Shown here piece by piece: positions 1 to 7,679 of a stretch of DNA of 54,870 nt. The stretch covers positions 1 to 54,870 of the forward strand of contig NZ_JAGGOI010000066.1 of assembly GCF_018614585.1 (NCBI RefSeq). Direction: 5' to 3'. Within the stretch, counting starts at the first letter, position 1. Each line of letters opens with the position of its first letter. This DNA is from Streptomyces sp. ISL-1. GTDB taxonomy: Bacteria > Actinomycetota > Actinomycetes > Streptomycetales > Streptomycetaceae. A model generated the notes under the pieces. It was not told the DNA's origin and made no database searches. It saw only the letters and a list, made by a program, of their open reading frames with translations. The translations under genes were made by a program, and so were the position numbers.

Positions 1-33
1 GGCCGAGGTTAAGGATCAAGCTGAGAAGGCCCG

Positions 34-73
34 GCCGTGGTCACTGCAGTAGAGCCGTGGTCACTGCAGTAGA
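34..73. repeat. 20-bp tandem duplication upstream of the first gene
   Basis: A 20-base unit (starting GCCGTGGTCACTGCAGTAGA) occurs twice head to tail at 34-53 and 54-73. It lies just upstream of a second, unrelated tandem array that carries the ribosome binding site of the gene starting at 129. It may hold promoter or leader sequence; nothing else is recognisable here. Confidence 0.85.
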
Positions 74-86
74 AGGGAGAAGTCCA

Positions 87-130
87 TGAGGGAGAAGCCC
101 GTGAGGAGAAGCCAGTGAGGAGAAGCCAGT
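87..130 (+). repeat. 14-bp tandem array carrying repeated Shine-Dalgarno plus GTG
   Basis: Units GTGAGGAGAAGCCA at 101-114 and 115-128 are identical, preceded by a degenerate copy at about 87-100 and followed by the GTG at 129. Each unit holds a GAGGAG ribosome binding site followed by a GTG, so three GTG codons (101, 115, 129) each have a well-placed site. The 14-base period puts them in different frames; only the GTG at 129 opens the long reading frame. Confidence 0.8.
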
Positions 131-599
131 GATCCCGGCGGCGACACACCCCGAGCTCCAACGGCTGGAACCCCTCGTGGGTGAGTGGCTGATGGACGCG
201 TCCATCGACGGCCGACTCGTGGCACGCGCCAGGACGACCTTCGCATGGCTGGCGGGCGGAGCCTTCCTCCACCAGCACGCGGATCTGGAGCCGGACGCGT
301 CCATGCCCAGCGAATGGCTGGACAACGCGCCCTTCCCGGTCGAGTCGGTCATCGGACTGGACGACGCGGCCGGCACGTTCACCATGCTCTACGCCGACGG
401 GCGCGGAGTCTCCCGGGTCTACGAGACCGACGTACAGGACGGGATCTTGACGATCCGGCGGGCCGCACCCGCCTTCCACCAGCGCTTCGCCGGCACGATC
501 GGCGCAGACGGCAGGACCATCACCGGCCGCTGGGAAGGGTCGGGCGACGGTGAGACGTGGACGTACGACTTCGATGTGACCTACCGGAAGGTCACCTGA
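129..599 (+). CDS. Small soluble beta-barrel-like hypothetical protein (DUF1579-like)
   Basis: The 156-residue product has no signal peptide or membrane segment. The pattern HPELQRLEPLVGEWLMD near the N-terminus, an internal FxMLYxDxRGVxRVY stretch and the closing SGDGETWTYDFDVTYRK resemble DUF1579 / heme-binding-protein-like small beta-barrels that start with a L-x-x-LxGxW box. The function of these proteins in Streptomyces is unknown. The GTG at 129 is chosen because it is the last of three repeated GAGGAG-GTG modules and the only one in the coding frame. It converges with the gene ending at 689 across a short repeat array. The family assignment is by eye and only moderately sure. Confidence 0.75.
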   Translation: MIPAATHPELQRLEPLVGEWLMDASIDGRLVARARTTFAWLAGGAFLHQHADLEPDASMPSEWLDNAPFPVESVIGLDDAAGTFTMLYADGRGVSRVYETDVQDGILTIRRAAPAFHQRFAGTIGADGRTITGRWEGSGDGETWTYDFDVTYRKVT

Positions 600-625
600 C
601 CGACGCAACTGCCGATCACCTATTG

Positions 626-703
626 GCTGACGCATCATCGGCTGACGCATCATCGGGTGACGCATCCGTGGGCTGAGGCATCCGTCGGCTAACGCACCCG
701 CGC
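626..703. repeat. 15/16-bp tandem array between convergent genes
   Basis: Five consecutive units (626-640, 641-655, 656-671, 672-687, 688-703) of a sequence close to GCTGACGCATCATCG. The first two are identical and the later three drift and gain a base. The array fills the gap between the stop at 599 and the stop codon of the minus-strand gene at 689, which lies inside the last unit. Confidence 0.8.
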
Positions 704-1462
704 CCGGAGCTCCATCGCCTCCCGCGCGGTGTGCTCCGCGCCGTACACCTCGCACATATGGCGGCCGTCCGGCGTCGCCGTGTGCTCAACCTCCCACAGG
801 CTCGTCTCCGTCCCGTCAAGCAGCAGGAACGCGTGCTCGTAGAGGGTGAAGCCCGCGTCCCTGCCCTCCACCCGGCGCTGGCGGCCGAAGACCTGAGTGA
901 TGTGGTGGGCGAACGCGGCGCGCAGCAGTCTCGCGGTCTCCTCGCCCGGCCGGTCGGCGTTCTCCGCGCGGCGCAGCACGCGGCGGGCGTGGTCCGCTGA
1001 GTTGTCCGGGACGTACGTCCGGGGGAGCGGGGCGGGCGGCGTCGCCATCAGGCTGGCGAGAAGCTCCAGGTCGGCATCCAGGTCGGCGCCCGGATCGGCG
1101 CCGGGATCCAGGCCGGGGCCCGCGTCCGGTCCGGCGAAGCCCGGGAACCCCGCGGGCAGCCGTGAGGCGGCCAGGCGGGCTTCCGACTCCTCTGTGTACA
1201 GCTCGTGCTGCTCCGCGCCGCCGCGCCCGGTGTTGTGCACCAGCTCCCACAGGACCAGGGAGCTGCCGTCGCTGAGCAGATAGGCATGGCGGTACGTCGC
1301 GCGGTGCAGCGCGGGGCTGTGGTGCGAGGAGTGCAGCGAACTGGCGTGCGCCAGAGCCGACTCCAGCCGTTCGACCGTGGCGTCGGGCAGCTCGAAGGAG
1401 TTGAGCGCCCGACCGAGGAGTCGCTCGAGGTGCGTCTCGGTTGTCTCGTACGGATCGTTCAA
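689..1462 (-). CDS. DUF6227 family protein
   Basis: The 257-residue protein has two similar halves. Each holds a segment of the type YRHAYLLSDGSSLVLWELVHNT (positions about 57-78) or YEHAFLLLDGTETSLWEVEHT (about 205-225), separated by an acidic Gly/Asp/Pro linker. This matches the actinobacterial DUF6227 family as I remember it; no biochemical function is known. No signal peptide or membrane helix is visible. The ATG at 1462 starts MNDPYETTETHLERLLGRAL, the usual family N-terminus. The upstream gap 1463-1647 has a short AT-richer stretch (about 1495-1510) that may hold the promoter. The stop codon lies in a tandem repeat array. Confidence 0.85.
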   Translation of the reverse strand: MNDPYETTETHLERLLGRALNSFELPDATVERLESALAHASSLHSSHHSPALHRATYRHAYLLSDGSSLVLWELVHNTGRGGAEQHELYTEESEARLAASRLPAGFPGFAGPDAGPGLDPGADPGADLDADLELLASLMATPPAPLPRTYVPDNSADHARRVLRRAENADRPGEETARLLRAAFAHHITQVFGRQRRVEGRDAGFTLYEHAFLLLDGTETSLWEVEHTATPDGRHMCEVYGAEHTAREAMELRARVR

Positions 1463-1647
1463 GATGGGTCTCCAGGCCGTCGCCGCAAGTCACTTGGTGA
1501 TTGCTAAACGTAGCCCCTGGGTCTGACAACGCGTCCCGGGTTCGGGAAAACGAAGGGGGTGTGAGGGAAGTTCCCGCGCGTTCACGCGTGTTCCCGCGCA
1601 TCCGCCGGGGTTTCCGTGCGCCGGGGCCAACTGACTTACTGCGTACG

Positions 1648-2730
1648 TCAGTTGATGTCGTACAGATCTCGGTACGCAGGAAACACCCCGCCCGGTCCCT
1701 CGACGCCGTCGGCCGTGAGCACGGCCCGCACGATCGCTCGGGTCACCACGTCCGCGCCCGCCGCCAGCACCTCGTTGAGGGCGAGCGGGGCGGAGGCGTC
1801 AAGAGGGACCGCGCCCGTGGCGAGGGTGAAGACGGTGTCCCCGTCGTTGAGGAGATGGACGGGGCGTACGGCGCGCGCGATGCCGTCGTGCGCCGTTCCC
1901 GCGAGCTTCTGCGCCTGGGCGCGGGTGAGGTCGGCGTCGGTGGCGACTACGGCGAGGGTGGTGTTGAGCGGGGGCTGCCCGTTGCTCTCGCGCGCCTCGG
2001 TGAGGCGGAGCTGGGCCGCGGCGTGGACGTCGGGGGAGGGGTAGACGACGCGGCATGCGAAGTACTGCCCGTACAGCGCGCCCGTCCGCGGATCGACCGC
2101 CGAGCCCGCGGCGTTGGCCACGACGAGCGCGGCGACGGTGACCCCGGAGTCCAGGACGGTGCTCGCGGTGCCAATACCGCCCTTGAACTGCCCAACGACC
2201 GCGCCGGTGCCCGCGCCGACGCCGCCCTCCTCGACCGGCGCGCCCTCGTCCGTACGGGCTGCCGCCTCCACCGCGGCGCGTCCCGTCGCGGCGTCCGGCC
2301 TGGCCCGCCAGTCGCCGCCGCGCCCCAGGTCGAAGACGCAGGCGGCCGGGACGACCGGCACCACGTGCGAGGGGTCGGGGCCGACGCGGACGCCGCGGCC
2401 CTGCTCCTCCAGCCAGGCCATCACCCCGGCGGCGGAGTCGAGGCCGTACGCGCTGCCGCCGGTCAGTACGACCGCCTCGACGCGCTGGACCAGATTGCGG
2501 GGATCGAGGGCGTCCGTCTCCCGGGTACCGGGGCCACCGCCGCGTACATCGACGGCGGCGATCGCGCCGCCCGTGGGTGCGAGCACAACGGTGGTGCCGC
2601 TGAGGGCACGGTCGCCGGGCACGCGGGCGTGGCCGACCCGAAGACCGGCCACGTCCGTGAGCCCACCGTCCGCCGGTCCTCCGGCCCGTCCTGCGGCCCA
2701 TCCGCCTGCCAGCGTGTCATGTCTGTCCAT
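1648..2730 (-). CDS. P1 family peptidase (DmpA-type aminopeptidase/esterase)
   Basis: This 360-residue protein belongs to the P1 (DmpA/BapA) Ntn-hydrolase-like family, which release N-terminal residues from peptides or hydrolyse beta-peptides and esters after autocatalytic self-cleavage. Visible family blocks are DVAGLRVGHARV near the N-terminus, LTGGSAYGLDSAAGVM around residues 95-110, GAGTGAVVGQFKGGIGTAS in the middle, and VAALVVANAAGSAVDPRTG after it. The ATG at 2730 is used; an upstream extension to 2826 lacks family similarity. It follows the LtrA-like gene on the same strand with a 79-bp gap. It has no export signal, so it is probably cytoplasmic. Confidence 0.9.
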   Translation of the reverse strand: MDRHDTLAGGWAAGRAGGPADGGLTDVAGLRVGHARVPGDRALSGTTVVLAPTGGAIAAVDVRGGGPGTRETDALDPRNLVQRVEAVVLTGGSAYGLDSAAGVMAWLEEQGRGVRVGPDPSHVVPVVPAACVFDLGRGGDWRARPDAATGRAAVEAAARTDEGAPVEEGGVGAGTGAVVGQFKGGIGTASTVLDSGVTVAALVVANAAGSAVDPRTGALYGQYFACRVVYPSPDVHAAAQLRLTEARESNGQPPLNTTLAVVATDADLTRAQAQKLAGTAHDGIARAVRPVHLLNDGDTVFTLATGAVPLDASAPLALNEVLAAGADVVTRAIVRAVLTADGVEGPGGVFPAYRDLYDIN

Positions 2731-2809
2731 AACGCCCATGCGTATCACGGCAGTTGCGTCGGGGACTGTCAGTCGGTGGCATGGCGGCCGGGCGGTCGTT
2801 GGTCGGTCG

Positions 2810-4021
2810 TCAGGCGGTCGCCCCACGGGCAGCCGTGGGGCGGGCGGCGAGCATCACACCGACCGCGACTGTCGCAGCGGTGACGAGCCCGGTGGCCAGG
2901 ACGGCCCAGTCCCCCGCGTATGTGCAGGCGAGGACTGCCAGGGTCGCGACGGGCACGGTGAGTTGCTGTGGCAGGGTCCGTTCGAAGTAACGCTCGTGCA
3001 GCAGCCAGACCGTGAACAGGAAGAGCGCGACCGGGACGGTGACGGCGGCATTCGCCGCGAACGCGGAGATGTGTGCCTTGCCCATCACGTGTTCGATCGA
3101 GACCTCGATGCCCGCGCCGATCGCTGCGGCGGATCCGAAGATCAGGACGTGTCCGTAGCCCCATGGAATGGCCTGCCGATTGGAGACCAGCCGCTCGTGC
3201 GCCGGTACGGCGAAGTAGATCCACCACGCGGAGAAGATGATCAGTAGCCCGCCGCCCGCGATGGGCAGCAGCTCGCCGAGGGCCTCGTTCTCGTTGAGCG
3301 CGGACTGTACGGCGATGGTGCTCGCGAACATCGTCTCGCCCAGCACGATGATGGTGAACAATCCGTAGCGTTCGACGATGTGGTGCGGGTGCCACGGTGT
3401 CTGCTGGCTCCGCTCGGCGACCAGCGGGATCAGCAGCTCCGCGGCGGCCACAACGATGAACAGCCACCGTTTGGCCCCTTCGGGCACGAACAGCAACCCC
3501 ACCCAGGCCAACTGGCAGACCACCAGGCTGGCCGTGTACTTGAACGCGGTCCTCCGGGCCGGTCCCTCCTCCGCGGCCGCCGCCCGCAGCCACTGGGTCG
3601 TCAGCGCGACCCGCATGATCAGATAGCCGATGACGGCGATGGTCCAGTCGTTGTCGTTGAAGGCGCGGGGCACGCCTGCCGCGTAGACCAGTACGCCGGC
3701 GATCTGCACCAGGGTCGCGATCCGGTACGGCACGTCGTCGACGTCGTACGCCGAGGCGAACCAGGTGAAGTTCATCCAGGCCCACCACACGCCGAAGAAG
3801 ACATAGCCGTAGCCGATGACGCCGGCGCCCGGGTGGCCCTCGGCGAGCGCGTGGACGAGCTGCACGCCGGCCTGTGCCACGGCGACGACGAAGCAGAGGT
3901 CGAAGAAGAGCTCCAGCGGTGTGGCGGCGCGGTGCGCCTCGTCGCGGCTGCGGGGGGTCATACGACGCATCGGCGTGGAGGCGTCTGAGCCGATGGGGCC
4001 TGGGCCGGATGTGGACGTCAT
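2810..4021 (-). CDS. Low temperature requirement protein A (LtrA) family membrane protein
   Basis: The 403-residue protein is almost entirely hydrophobic, with roughly ten membrane helices. It carries family hallmarks ATPLELFFDLCFVVAVAQ close to the N-terminus, YGYVFFGVWWAWMNFTWFAS, and HHIVERYGLFTIIVLGE mid-protein. LtrA proteins were named from Listeria growth at low temperature; their transport substrate is not established. The start is uncertain: ATG 4021 (MTSTSGPGP) and ATG 3970 (MRRMTPRSRDEA) are both possible, and neither has a convincing ribosome binding site. The open frame continues upstream into a GC-rich repeat that is unlikely to be coding. Confidence 0.88.
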   Translation of the reverse strand: MTSTSGPGPIGSDASTPMRRMTPRSRDEAHRAATPLELFFDLCFVVAVAQAGVQLVHALAEGHPGAGVIGYGYVFFGVWWAWMNFTWFASAYDVDDVPYRIATLVQIAGVLVYAAGVPRAFNDNDWTIAVIGYLIMRVALTTQWLRAAAAEEGPARRTAFKYTASLVVCQLAWVGLLFVPEGAKRWLFIVVAAAELLIPLVAERSQQTPWHPHHIVERYGLFTIIVLGETMFASTIAVQSALNENEALGELLPIAGGGLLIIFSAWWIYFAVPAHERLVSNRQAIPWGYGHVLIFGSAAAIGAGIEVSIEHVMGKAHISAFAANAAVTVPVALFLFTVWLLHERYFERTLPQQLTVPVATLAVLACTYAGDWAVLATGLVTAATVAVGVMLAARPTAARGATA

Positions 4022-4059
4022 CTCACTAGCACAGCAGAACGAGGCGAGGCTGACCGGCG

Positions 4060-4450
4060 AGACGCGCCCCGCGCGCCGGGGACTCCGGGCTCCGCGCGCC
4101 GGGGACTCCGCGCTCCGGGCGCCCGGGGGACCCCGCGGACTGGGCAGGCGGGCGGACCTCTCGGACCAGGCTGGTCCTGCAGGCCGGGCGGACCTCGCGG
4201 ACCGGGCAGGCGGGCGGACCCCTCGGACCGGCGGGGCCGCGCGGAACGGGTGAGCCGGGCGGACCCCTCGGACCAGGCGGGCCGGGCGAGAACAGGGCGC
4301 GGGCCCTGCGTGCCGGAGGGGGCCGGGCGGACGACCAGGCCGGCCTCCGCGGAACGGGCGAGCGGGTGAGCCCCTCGGACCGGGCCGGGCGGACCGGGCT
4401 GGCCCCGCTGAACGGGCGCGCGGGTGAGCCCCTCGGACCGGGCGAGAGCC
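4060..4450. repeat. Degenerate GC-rich minisatellite upstream of the LtrA gene
   Basis: The 718-bp gap between 4021 and 4740 is dominated by imperfect repeats of about 28-40 bp built around GCGGACCCCTCGGACCGG, clearest between 4150 and 4290 and again at 4370-4445. Both strands stay open in several frames because of the extreme GC content. One frame reads like collagen (GPRGPP-type), but it runs antisense into the small gene at 4740. From 4450 to 4739 no gene or recognisable element was seen. Confidence 0.6.
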
Positions 4451-4739
4451 GGGCGGCCGCCGGAGCGAGTGGGCCGGGCGGCTGTCCTGGGCCACCGGCG
4501 AGATCCGCCCCACCAGTGGTTTCGGCGACCGGCGCATCCCGGCACACCGGTGCCGACAGCGACGGGGCATCCGGCACACCTGCCCGGGCCCGAGCGGGCG
4601 GCGAGCCGCGGATTCCGTACACCCGCCCGGGATCCGGTGCCGGCAACGACCGGTGGACCCGGCGCACCTGCCCGGGCCCCCCGTGCCGGCAGCGAGCCCG
4701 CCCGGCTCGACCCTGCCCCCGTCGCCGTACCCTGGACGT

Positions 4740-4946
4740 ATGAGCACCGCCCCCGCCCCCGGACCGCGTGATGCGAAGCAACCACGGCAGCAGTCCCCGA
4801 AGCCGAAGCTGATCTTCGACGATCCGCTGGACCAGCAATCCGCGGACGATACGGACCGTGGGTGGGGCGAGCGGCCTCTCGCGGGCGGCGACAGCGCCGC
4901 CGACCTGGCGCACTTCCTCGACGAGAAGCCGCCGCATCACATTTGA
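4740..4946 (+). CDS. Small conserved Streptomyces protein of unknown function
   Basis: The 68-residue, hydrophilic protein begins MSTAPAPGPRDAKQPRQQSP and ends in a helical DSAADLAHFLDEKPPHHI tail. I recognise the pattern KPKLIFDDPLxQQSxDDTDRGWG as one that recurs in Streptomyces genomes, but no function is known. It converges with mscL: the stop at 4946 is 16 bp from the mscL stop. The ATG at 4740 is the only in-frame start that excludes Pro-rich repeat-derived sequence; an ORF extension to 4653 is not convincing. Confidence 0.75.
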   Translation: MSTAPAPGPRDAKQPRQQSPKPKLIFDDPLDQQSADDTDRGWGERPLAGGDSAADLAHFLDEKPPHHI

Positions 4947-4962
4947 GCCTTCGCCGCCTGCG

Positions 4963-5427
4963 CTACCGGTCGTGGCCCGATGCGCGCTGCGCCACGACCG
5001 CGTCGCGGATCTCCTTCAGGACCTCGAGCTCGGTCAGCTCGACCACTTCCTTCACGCCTTCCCTGGCGGCCTCCCGCTCGGCCCTCCTGGCCAGGTACTT
5101 CGACATGGGCAAAACCATCAGGAAGTAGACGACGGCCGCGGTGATCAGGAAGGTGAGCGTGGCGCTGAGCACCGAGCCCCACAGGATCTGGATGCCGTCC
5201 ACCTCGCCGTTCACCGTCTTGCAGGTGCCCTTCAGGCAGGAGCTGTAGGAGTCGAGCGCCTTCGTCCCGAACGCGCCGACCACCGGGTTGATGACGCCCT
5301 TCACCACGGAGTTCACGATCTGGGTGAACGCCGCGCCGATGACCACGGCGACGGCCAGGTCGATCACATTCCCGCGCATCAGGAAGACCTTGAAGCCCTC
5401 CAGGACGCTGACCTTCTTCTCGCTCAC
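4963..5427 (-). CDS. mscL: Large-conductance mechanosensitive channel MscL
   Basis: MscL is the pentameric inner-membrane channel that opens under membrane tension to release solutes during hypo-osmotic shock. The 154-residue product shows the N-terminal amphipathic helix and first membrane helix (GFKVFLMRGNVIDLAVAVVI), a periplasmic loop with two cysteines (SSCLKGTCK), the second helix (TFLITAAVVYFLMVLPM) and a charged C-terminal helix. Length is near the family's 130-155. Two adjacent GTG codons (5430, 5427) follow an AGAGAGG site; the GTG at 5427 gives the better spacing and the usual MSEKK start. Confidence 0.95.
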   Translation of the reverse strand: MSEKKVSVLEGFKVFLMRGNVIDLAVAVVIGAAFTQIVNSVVKGVINPVVGAFGTKALDSYSSCLKGTCKTVNGEVDGIQILWGSVLSATLTFLITAAVVYFLMVLPMSKYLARRAEREAAREGVKEVVELTELEVLKEIRDAVVAQRASGHDR

Positions 5428-5559
5428 CACTGAGCCTCTCTTCACATGTGCGGGACAGGGATCCAAACGCTCCGAAACCTACGTCAGCGCGTAACCGCGC
5501 TGTCCAATCCGCACATGAGAGCAGGCGACCTGGCGACCTGTCCGTACGAGCACGAGCAG

Positions 5560-6153
5560 TCAGCACACCGTCACCGCCAGCCGGGATGTCGCCCCCGCGC
5601 CCACCAATGCCGCGGCCGTCGCCCGTGGCACGGACAGCACAACCAGCGCACCACTGTCCGGAGAAGAGCCCTCAGCGGACGGCTCGCCCGGCCCGGGGAC
5701 TTCGTCCACCCTGACCCCCGACGCCACCACACGCGCCTCGGGCCCTTGCCCCGCAGGGGAGTTGGCAGCGGCGATCACATCGACCCGGTCTCCCCGGCGC
5801 AGCAACCGGACCGTCGCGGCATCCGCGATACGCACCGGAGCCGACACCATCTCCGCGGCGGGCCGGCGCTCACGTTGCGGTGCCGCGCCGAGTGTTTCCG
5901 CCCCGGAACCGTCCGCGCCGCGAGCGCCCGAAGCAGCAAGCGCCGCCGCCGTCATGGCGAGACCGGCCGCCAGAGCCCGCCGTCGCCTGCGCATCGCCCG
6001 CCGCAGCCGATGCGCCCCGCCGCGCACCCGCAACGGAGCGAACGGGGGCACACCGAGCGGCTCGGGCGCGGGGGAGGGAGGGAGAGAGGACGGAACAGAA
6101 GGAGGAACAGAAGGAGGAACAGAAGGAGGAACAGAAGGAGGGAGAAGCGACAT
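5560..6153 (-). CDS. SAF/RcpC (CpaB)-like domain protein
   Basis: The 197-residue protein has a Pro-rich N-terminus containing four PPSV repeats, an Arg-rich stop-transfer stretch (RLRRAMRRRRR), and a hydrophobic anchor (LAAGLAMTAAALAASGA). The C-terminal part resembles SAF/RcpC domains: VSAPVRIADAATVRLLRRGDRVDVIAA followed by VVASGVRVDEVPG and VVLSVPRATAAALVGA. In CpaB/RcpC proteins this domain serves Flp pilus assembly; no pilus genes are near, so the role here is open. It sits between mscL and mtnP on the same strand. ATG 6153 is used; GTG 6162 is an alternative. Its promoter region is a 13-bp tandem array. Confidence 0.8.
   Translation of the reverse strand: MSLLPPSVPPSVPPSVPPSVPSSLPPSPAPEPLGVPPFAPLRVRGGAHRLRRAMRRRRRALAAGLAMTAAALAASGARGADGSGAETLGAAPQRERRPAAEMVSAPVRIADAATVRLLRRGDRVDVIAAANSPAGQGPEARVVASGVRVDEVPGPGEPSAEGSSPDSGALVVLSVPRATAAALVGAGATSRLAVTVC
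6092..6139. repeat. Four exact 12-bp coding repeats (PPSV)
   Basis: GGAACAGAAGGA is repeated exactly four times (6092-6139). On the minus strand each unit encodes Pro-Pro-Ser-Val-type residues at the very N-terminus of the SAF-domain protein, so copy-number change would keep the frame and lengthen or shorten the tail. Confidence 0.9.
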
Positions 6154-6190
6154 GACACTCACCGCCCGTCGTGAGGAGTGGAGTTGAACT

Positions 6191-6268
6191 GATCACCCGG
6201 ACCTATCACCCGGACCGATCACTCGGACCGACCGCCCGGACCGATCACCTGGTCCGACCGCGTGGTCC
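6191..6268. repeat. Six-unit 13-bp tandem array upstream of the SAF gene
   Basis: Six head-to-tail 13-base units (6191, 6204, 6217, 6230, 6243, 6256) follow the consensus GATCACCCGGACC, with a partial seventh at 6269. They lie in the 208-bp gap between mtnP and the SAF-domain gene, directly upstream of the latter. A 13-base period is non-coding and iteron-like, fitting a regulator binding array or a slippage product. Confidence 0.85.
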
Positions 6269-6361
6269 GACCGCTCCTCACCATCCACCCTCCGCCCGCA
6301 TCCCGCAGACGCCTGTGGACGACCCCGGCCCGGTGGACAACTCCCTCACCCGGGCGAGCGA

Positions 6362-7240
6362 TTACGGCAGCTGAATCCCCGGATCGAGGCCGCCCAGCGC
6401 CCGCGTGCACAGGCAGTCCCGCTCCCCGTCCGCCGGCAGCCCCGCCACCGCGTCGAACAGCACCGTCCGCAGCCGGTCCACATTGGCGGCGAAGACCTCC
6501 ATCACCTCTTCGTGGGAGACGCCTTCGCCCGACACGGCACCCGCGTCCAGGTCCGTCACCAGCGCCATCGACGTGTAGCAGAGCGCCAGTTCACGGGCGA
6601 GCACCGCCTCCGGGTGCCCGGTCATGCCGACCACGGACCAGCCCATCGCCGCGTACCACCGCGATTCCGCCCGGGTCGAGAAGCGCGGCCCCTCGATCAC
6701 CACCAGCGTCCCGCCGTCCACGGGCTCCCATTTCTGCCCGCGGGCCGCCTCCAGCGCCGCCTTGCGCCCGTCGTGGCAGTACGGGTCGGCCGGTGACACA
6801 TGCACGACGTTCGGGATCGTCCCGTCCGGCAGCGGCAGCCCGTCGTAGAACGTCTGCACACGCGACTGCGTACGGTCCACGAACTGATCCGGTACGAGCA
6901 GCGTCCCCGGCCCGTACTCCGGCCGCAGTCCGCCCACCGCGCACGGGCCCAGCACCTGCCGTACGCCCACCGACCGCAGCGCCCACAGATTCGCGCGGTA
7001 GTTGATGCGGTGCGGCGGCAGATGGTGGCTGCGTCCATGCCGTGGCAGGAAGGCGACCCGCCGCCCGGCGATCTCGCCGAGGAACAGCGAGTCGCTGGGA
7101 CTGCCGTACGGAGTGTCCACCTGGATCTCGGTGACGTTCTCCAGGAAGGAGTAGAAGCCCGAGCCGCCGATCACACCGATCTCTGCGGTCGGGGTATTCG
7201 CAGTACTCGCAGTACCCGCGTCGGTCGCGTTGGTCGCCAT
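6362..7240 (-). CDS. mtnP: S-methyl-5'-thioadenosine phosphorylase
   Basis: The enzyme cleaves methylthioadenosine with phosphate to adenine and methylthioribose-1-phosphate, salvaging the by-product of polyamine and related synthesis. The 292-residue product has the PNP/MTAP family blocks IGVIGGSGFYSF near residue 20, NYRANLWALRSVGV, the phosphate/purine region GPRFSTRAESRWY, and MTGHPEAVLARELALCY. The ATG at 7240 opens MATNATDAG; an upstream extension in the same frame is Arg-rich and spurious. It is transcribed with the FmdB-like gene upstream on the same strand but is separated from it by a strong terminator hairpin, so it probably has its own promoter at 7241-7273. Confidence 0.93.
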   Translation of the reverse strand: MATNATDAGTASTANTPTAEIGVIGGSGFYSFLENVTEIQVDTPYGSPSDSLFLGEIAGRRVAFLPRHGRSHHLPPHRINYRANLWALRSVGVRQVLGPCAVGGLRPEYGPGTLLVPDQFVDRTQSRVQTFYDGLPLPDGTIPNVVHVSPADPYCHDGRKAALEAARGQKWEPVDGGTLVVIEGPRFSTRAESRWYAAMGWSVVGMTGHPEAVLARELALCYTSMALVTDLDAGAVSGEGVSHEEVMEVFAANVDRLRTVLFDAVAGLPADGERDCLCTRALGGLDPGIQLP

Positions 7241-7273
7241 GGCGGTCACACTATCCGTACGCGAAAACGCCAA

Positions 7274-7304
7274 GGGTCCCCGCCGTGCGCAACGGCGGGG
7301 ACCC
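7274..7304 (-). terminator. Hairpin terminator after the FmdB-like gene
   Basis: A perfect 13-bp inverted repeat (GGGTCCCCGCCGT / ACGGCGGGGACCC) with a 5-base loop lies 12 bp beyond the stop of the FmdB-like gene. It is followed on the minus strand by a short TTTT stretch. Confidence 0.85.
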
Positions 7305-7316
7305 TGGAAGCAGACC

Positions 7317-7667
7317 TCAGGCGGCGGAGCTGCCGCTGGAGCTCGTGGACGAACTCGAAGAGCTCGACGAACCCGATGAAGAGGAACCCGAAGACGAGGC
7401 AGACGTGGAAGCCGCAGGCTTCGACTCCGACGACTTCGAGTCGGAAGCCTTCGCGCCCGACGCCGTCGCCGGCGAGCTGCTGGACGACGACCCACGGCTG
7501 TCGTTCCGGTAGAAGCCGGACCCCTTGAATACGATGCCGACCGCCGAGAACACCTTCTTCAGGCGTCCCTCGCAGCTGGGGCACACGGTCAGTGCGTCAT
7601 CGGTGAACTTCTGCACCGCCTCGAGGCCCTCGCCACATTCGGTGCACTGGTACTGGTAGGTCGGCAC
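7317..7667 (-). CDS. FmdB-family zinc ribbon protein with Ser-rich tail
   Basis: The 116-residue protein starts with the FmdB zinc ribbon: MPTYQYQCTECGEG with a first CxxC at residues 8-11 and a second (CPSC) at 29-32, then a VFKGSGFYRND segment. From residue 60 on it is almost pure Ser/Ala/Gly/Lys and probably disordered. FmdB proteins are small putative regulatory zinc-binding proteins of unknown mechanism. The GTG start at 7667 has a strong GGAGGAAG site. Immediately upstream is a CIRCE-like operator (7680-7706), which predicts control by the heat-shock repressor HrcA. A strong terminator follows, so this is a single-gene unit. Confidence 0.9.
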   Translation of the reverse strand: MPTYQYQCTECGEGLEAVQKFTDDALTVCPSCEGRLKKVFSAVGIVFKGSGFYRNDSRGSSSSSSPATASGAKASDSKSSESKPAASTSASSSGSSSSGSSSSSSSSTSSSGSSAA

Positions 7668-7679
7668 TTTGTCTTCCTC

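Noticed and set aside
4026..4940. 304-residue minus-strand frame with collagen-like Gly-Pro-Arg triplets
   Set aside because: It covers the antisense of the conserved 68-residue gene and a GC-rich minisatellite, with no start signal or family match; the triplets follow from the repeat composition.
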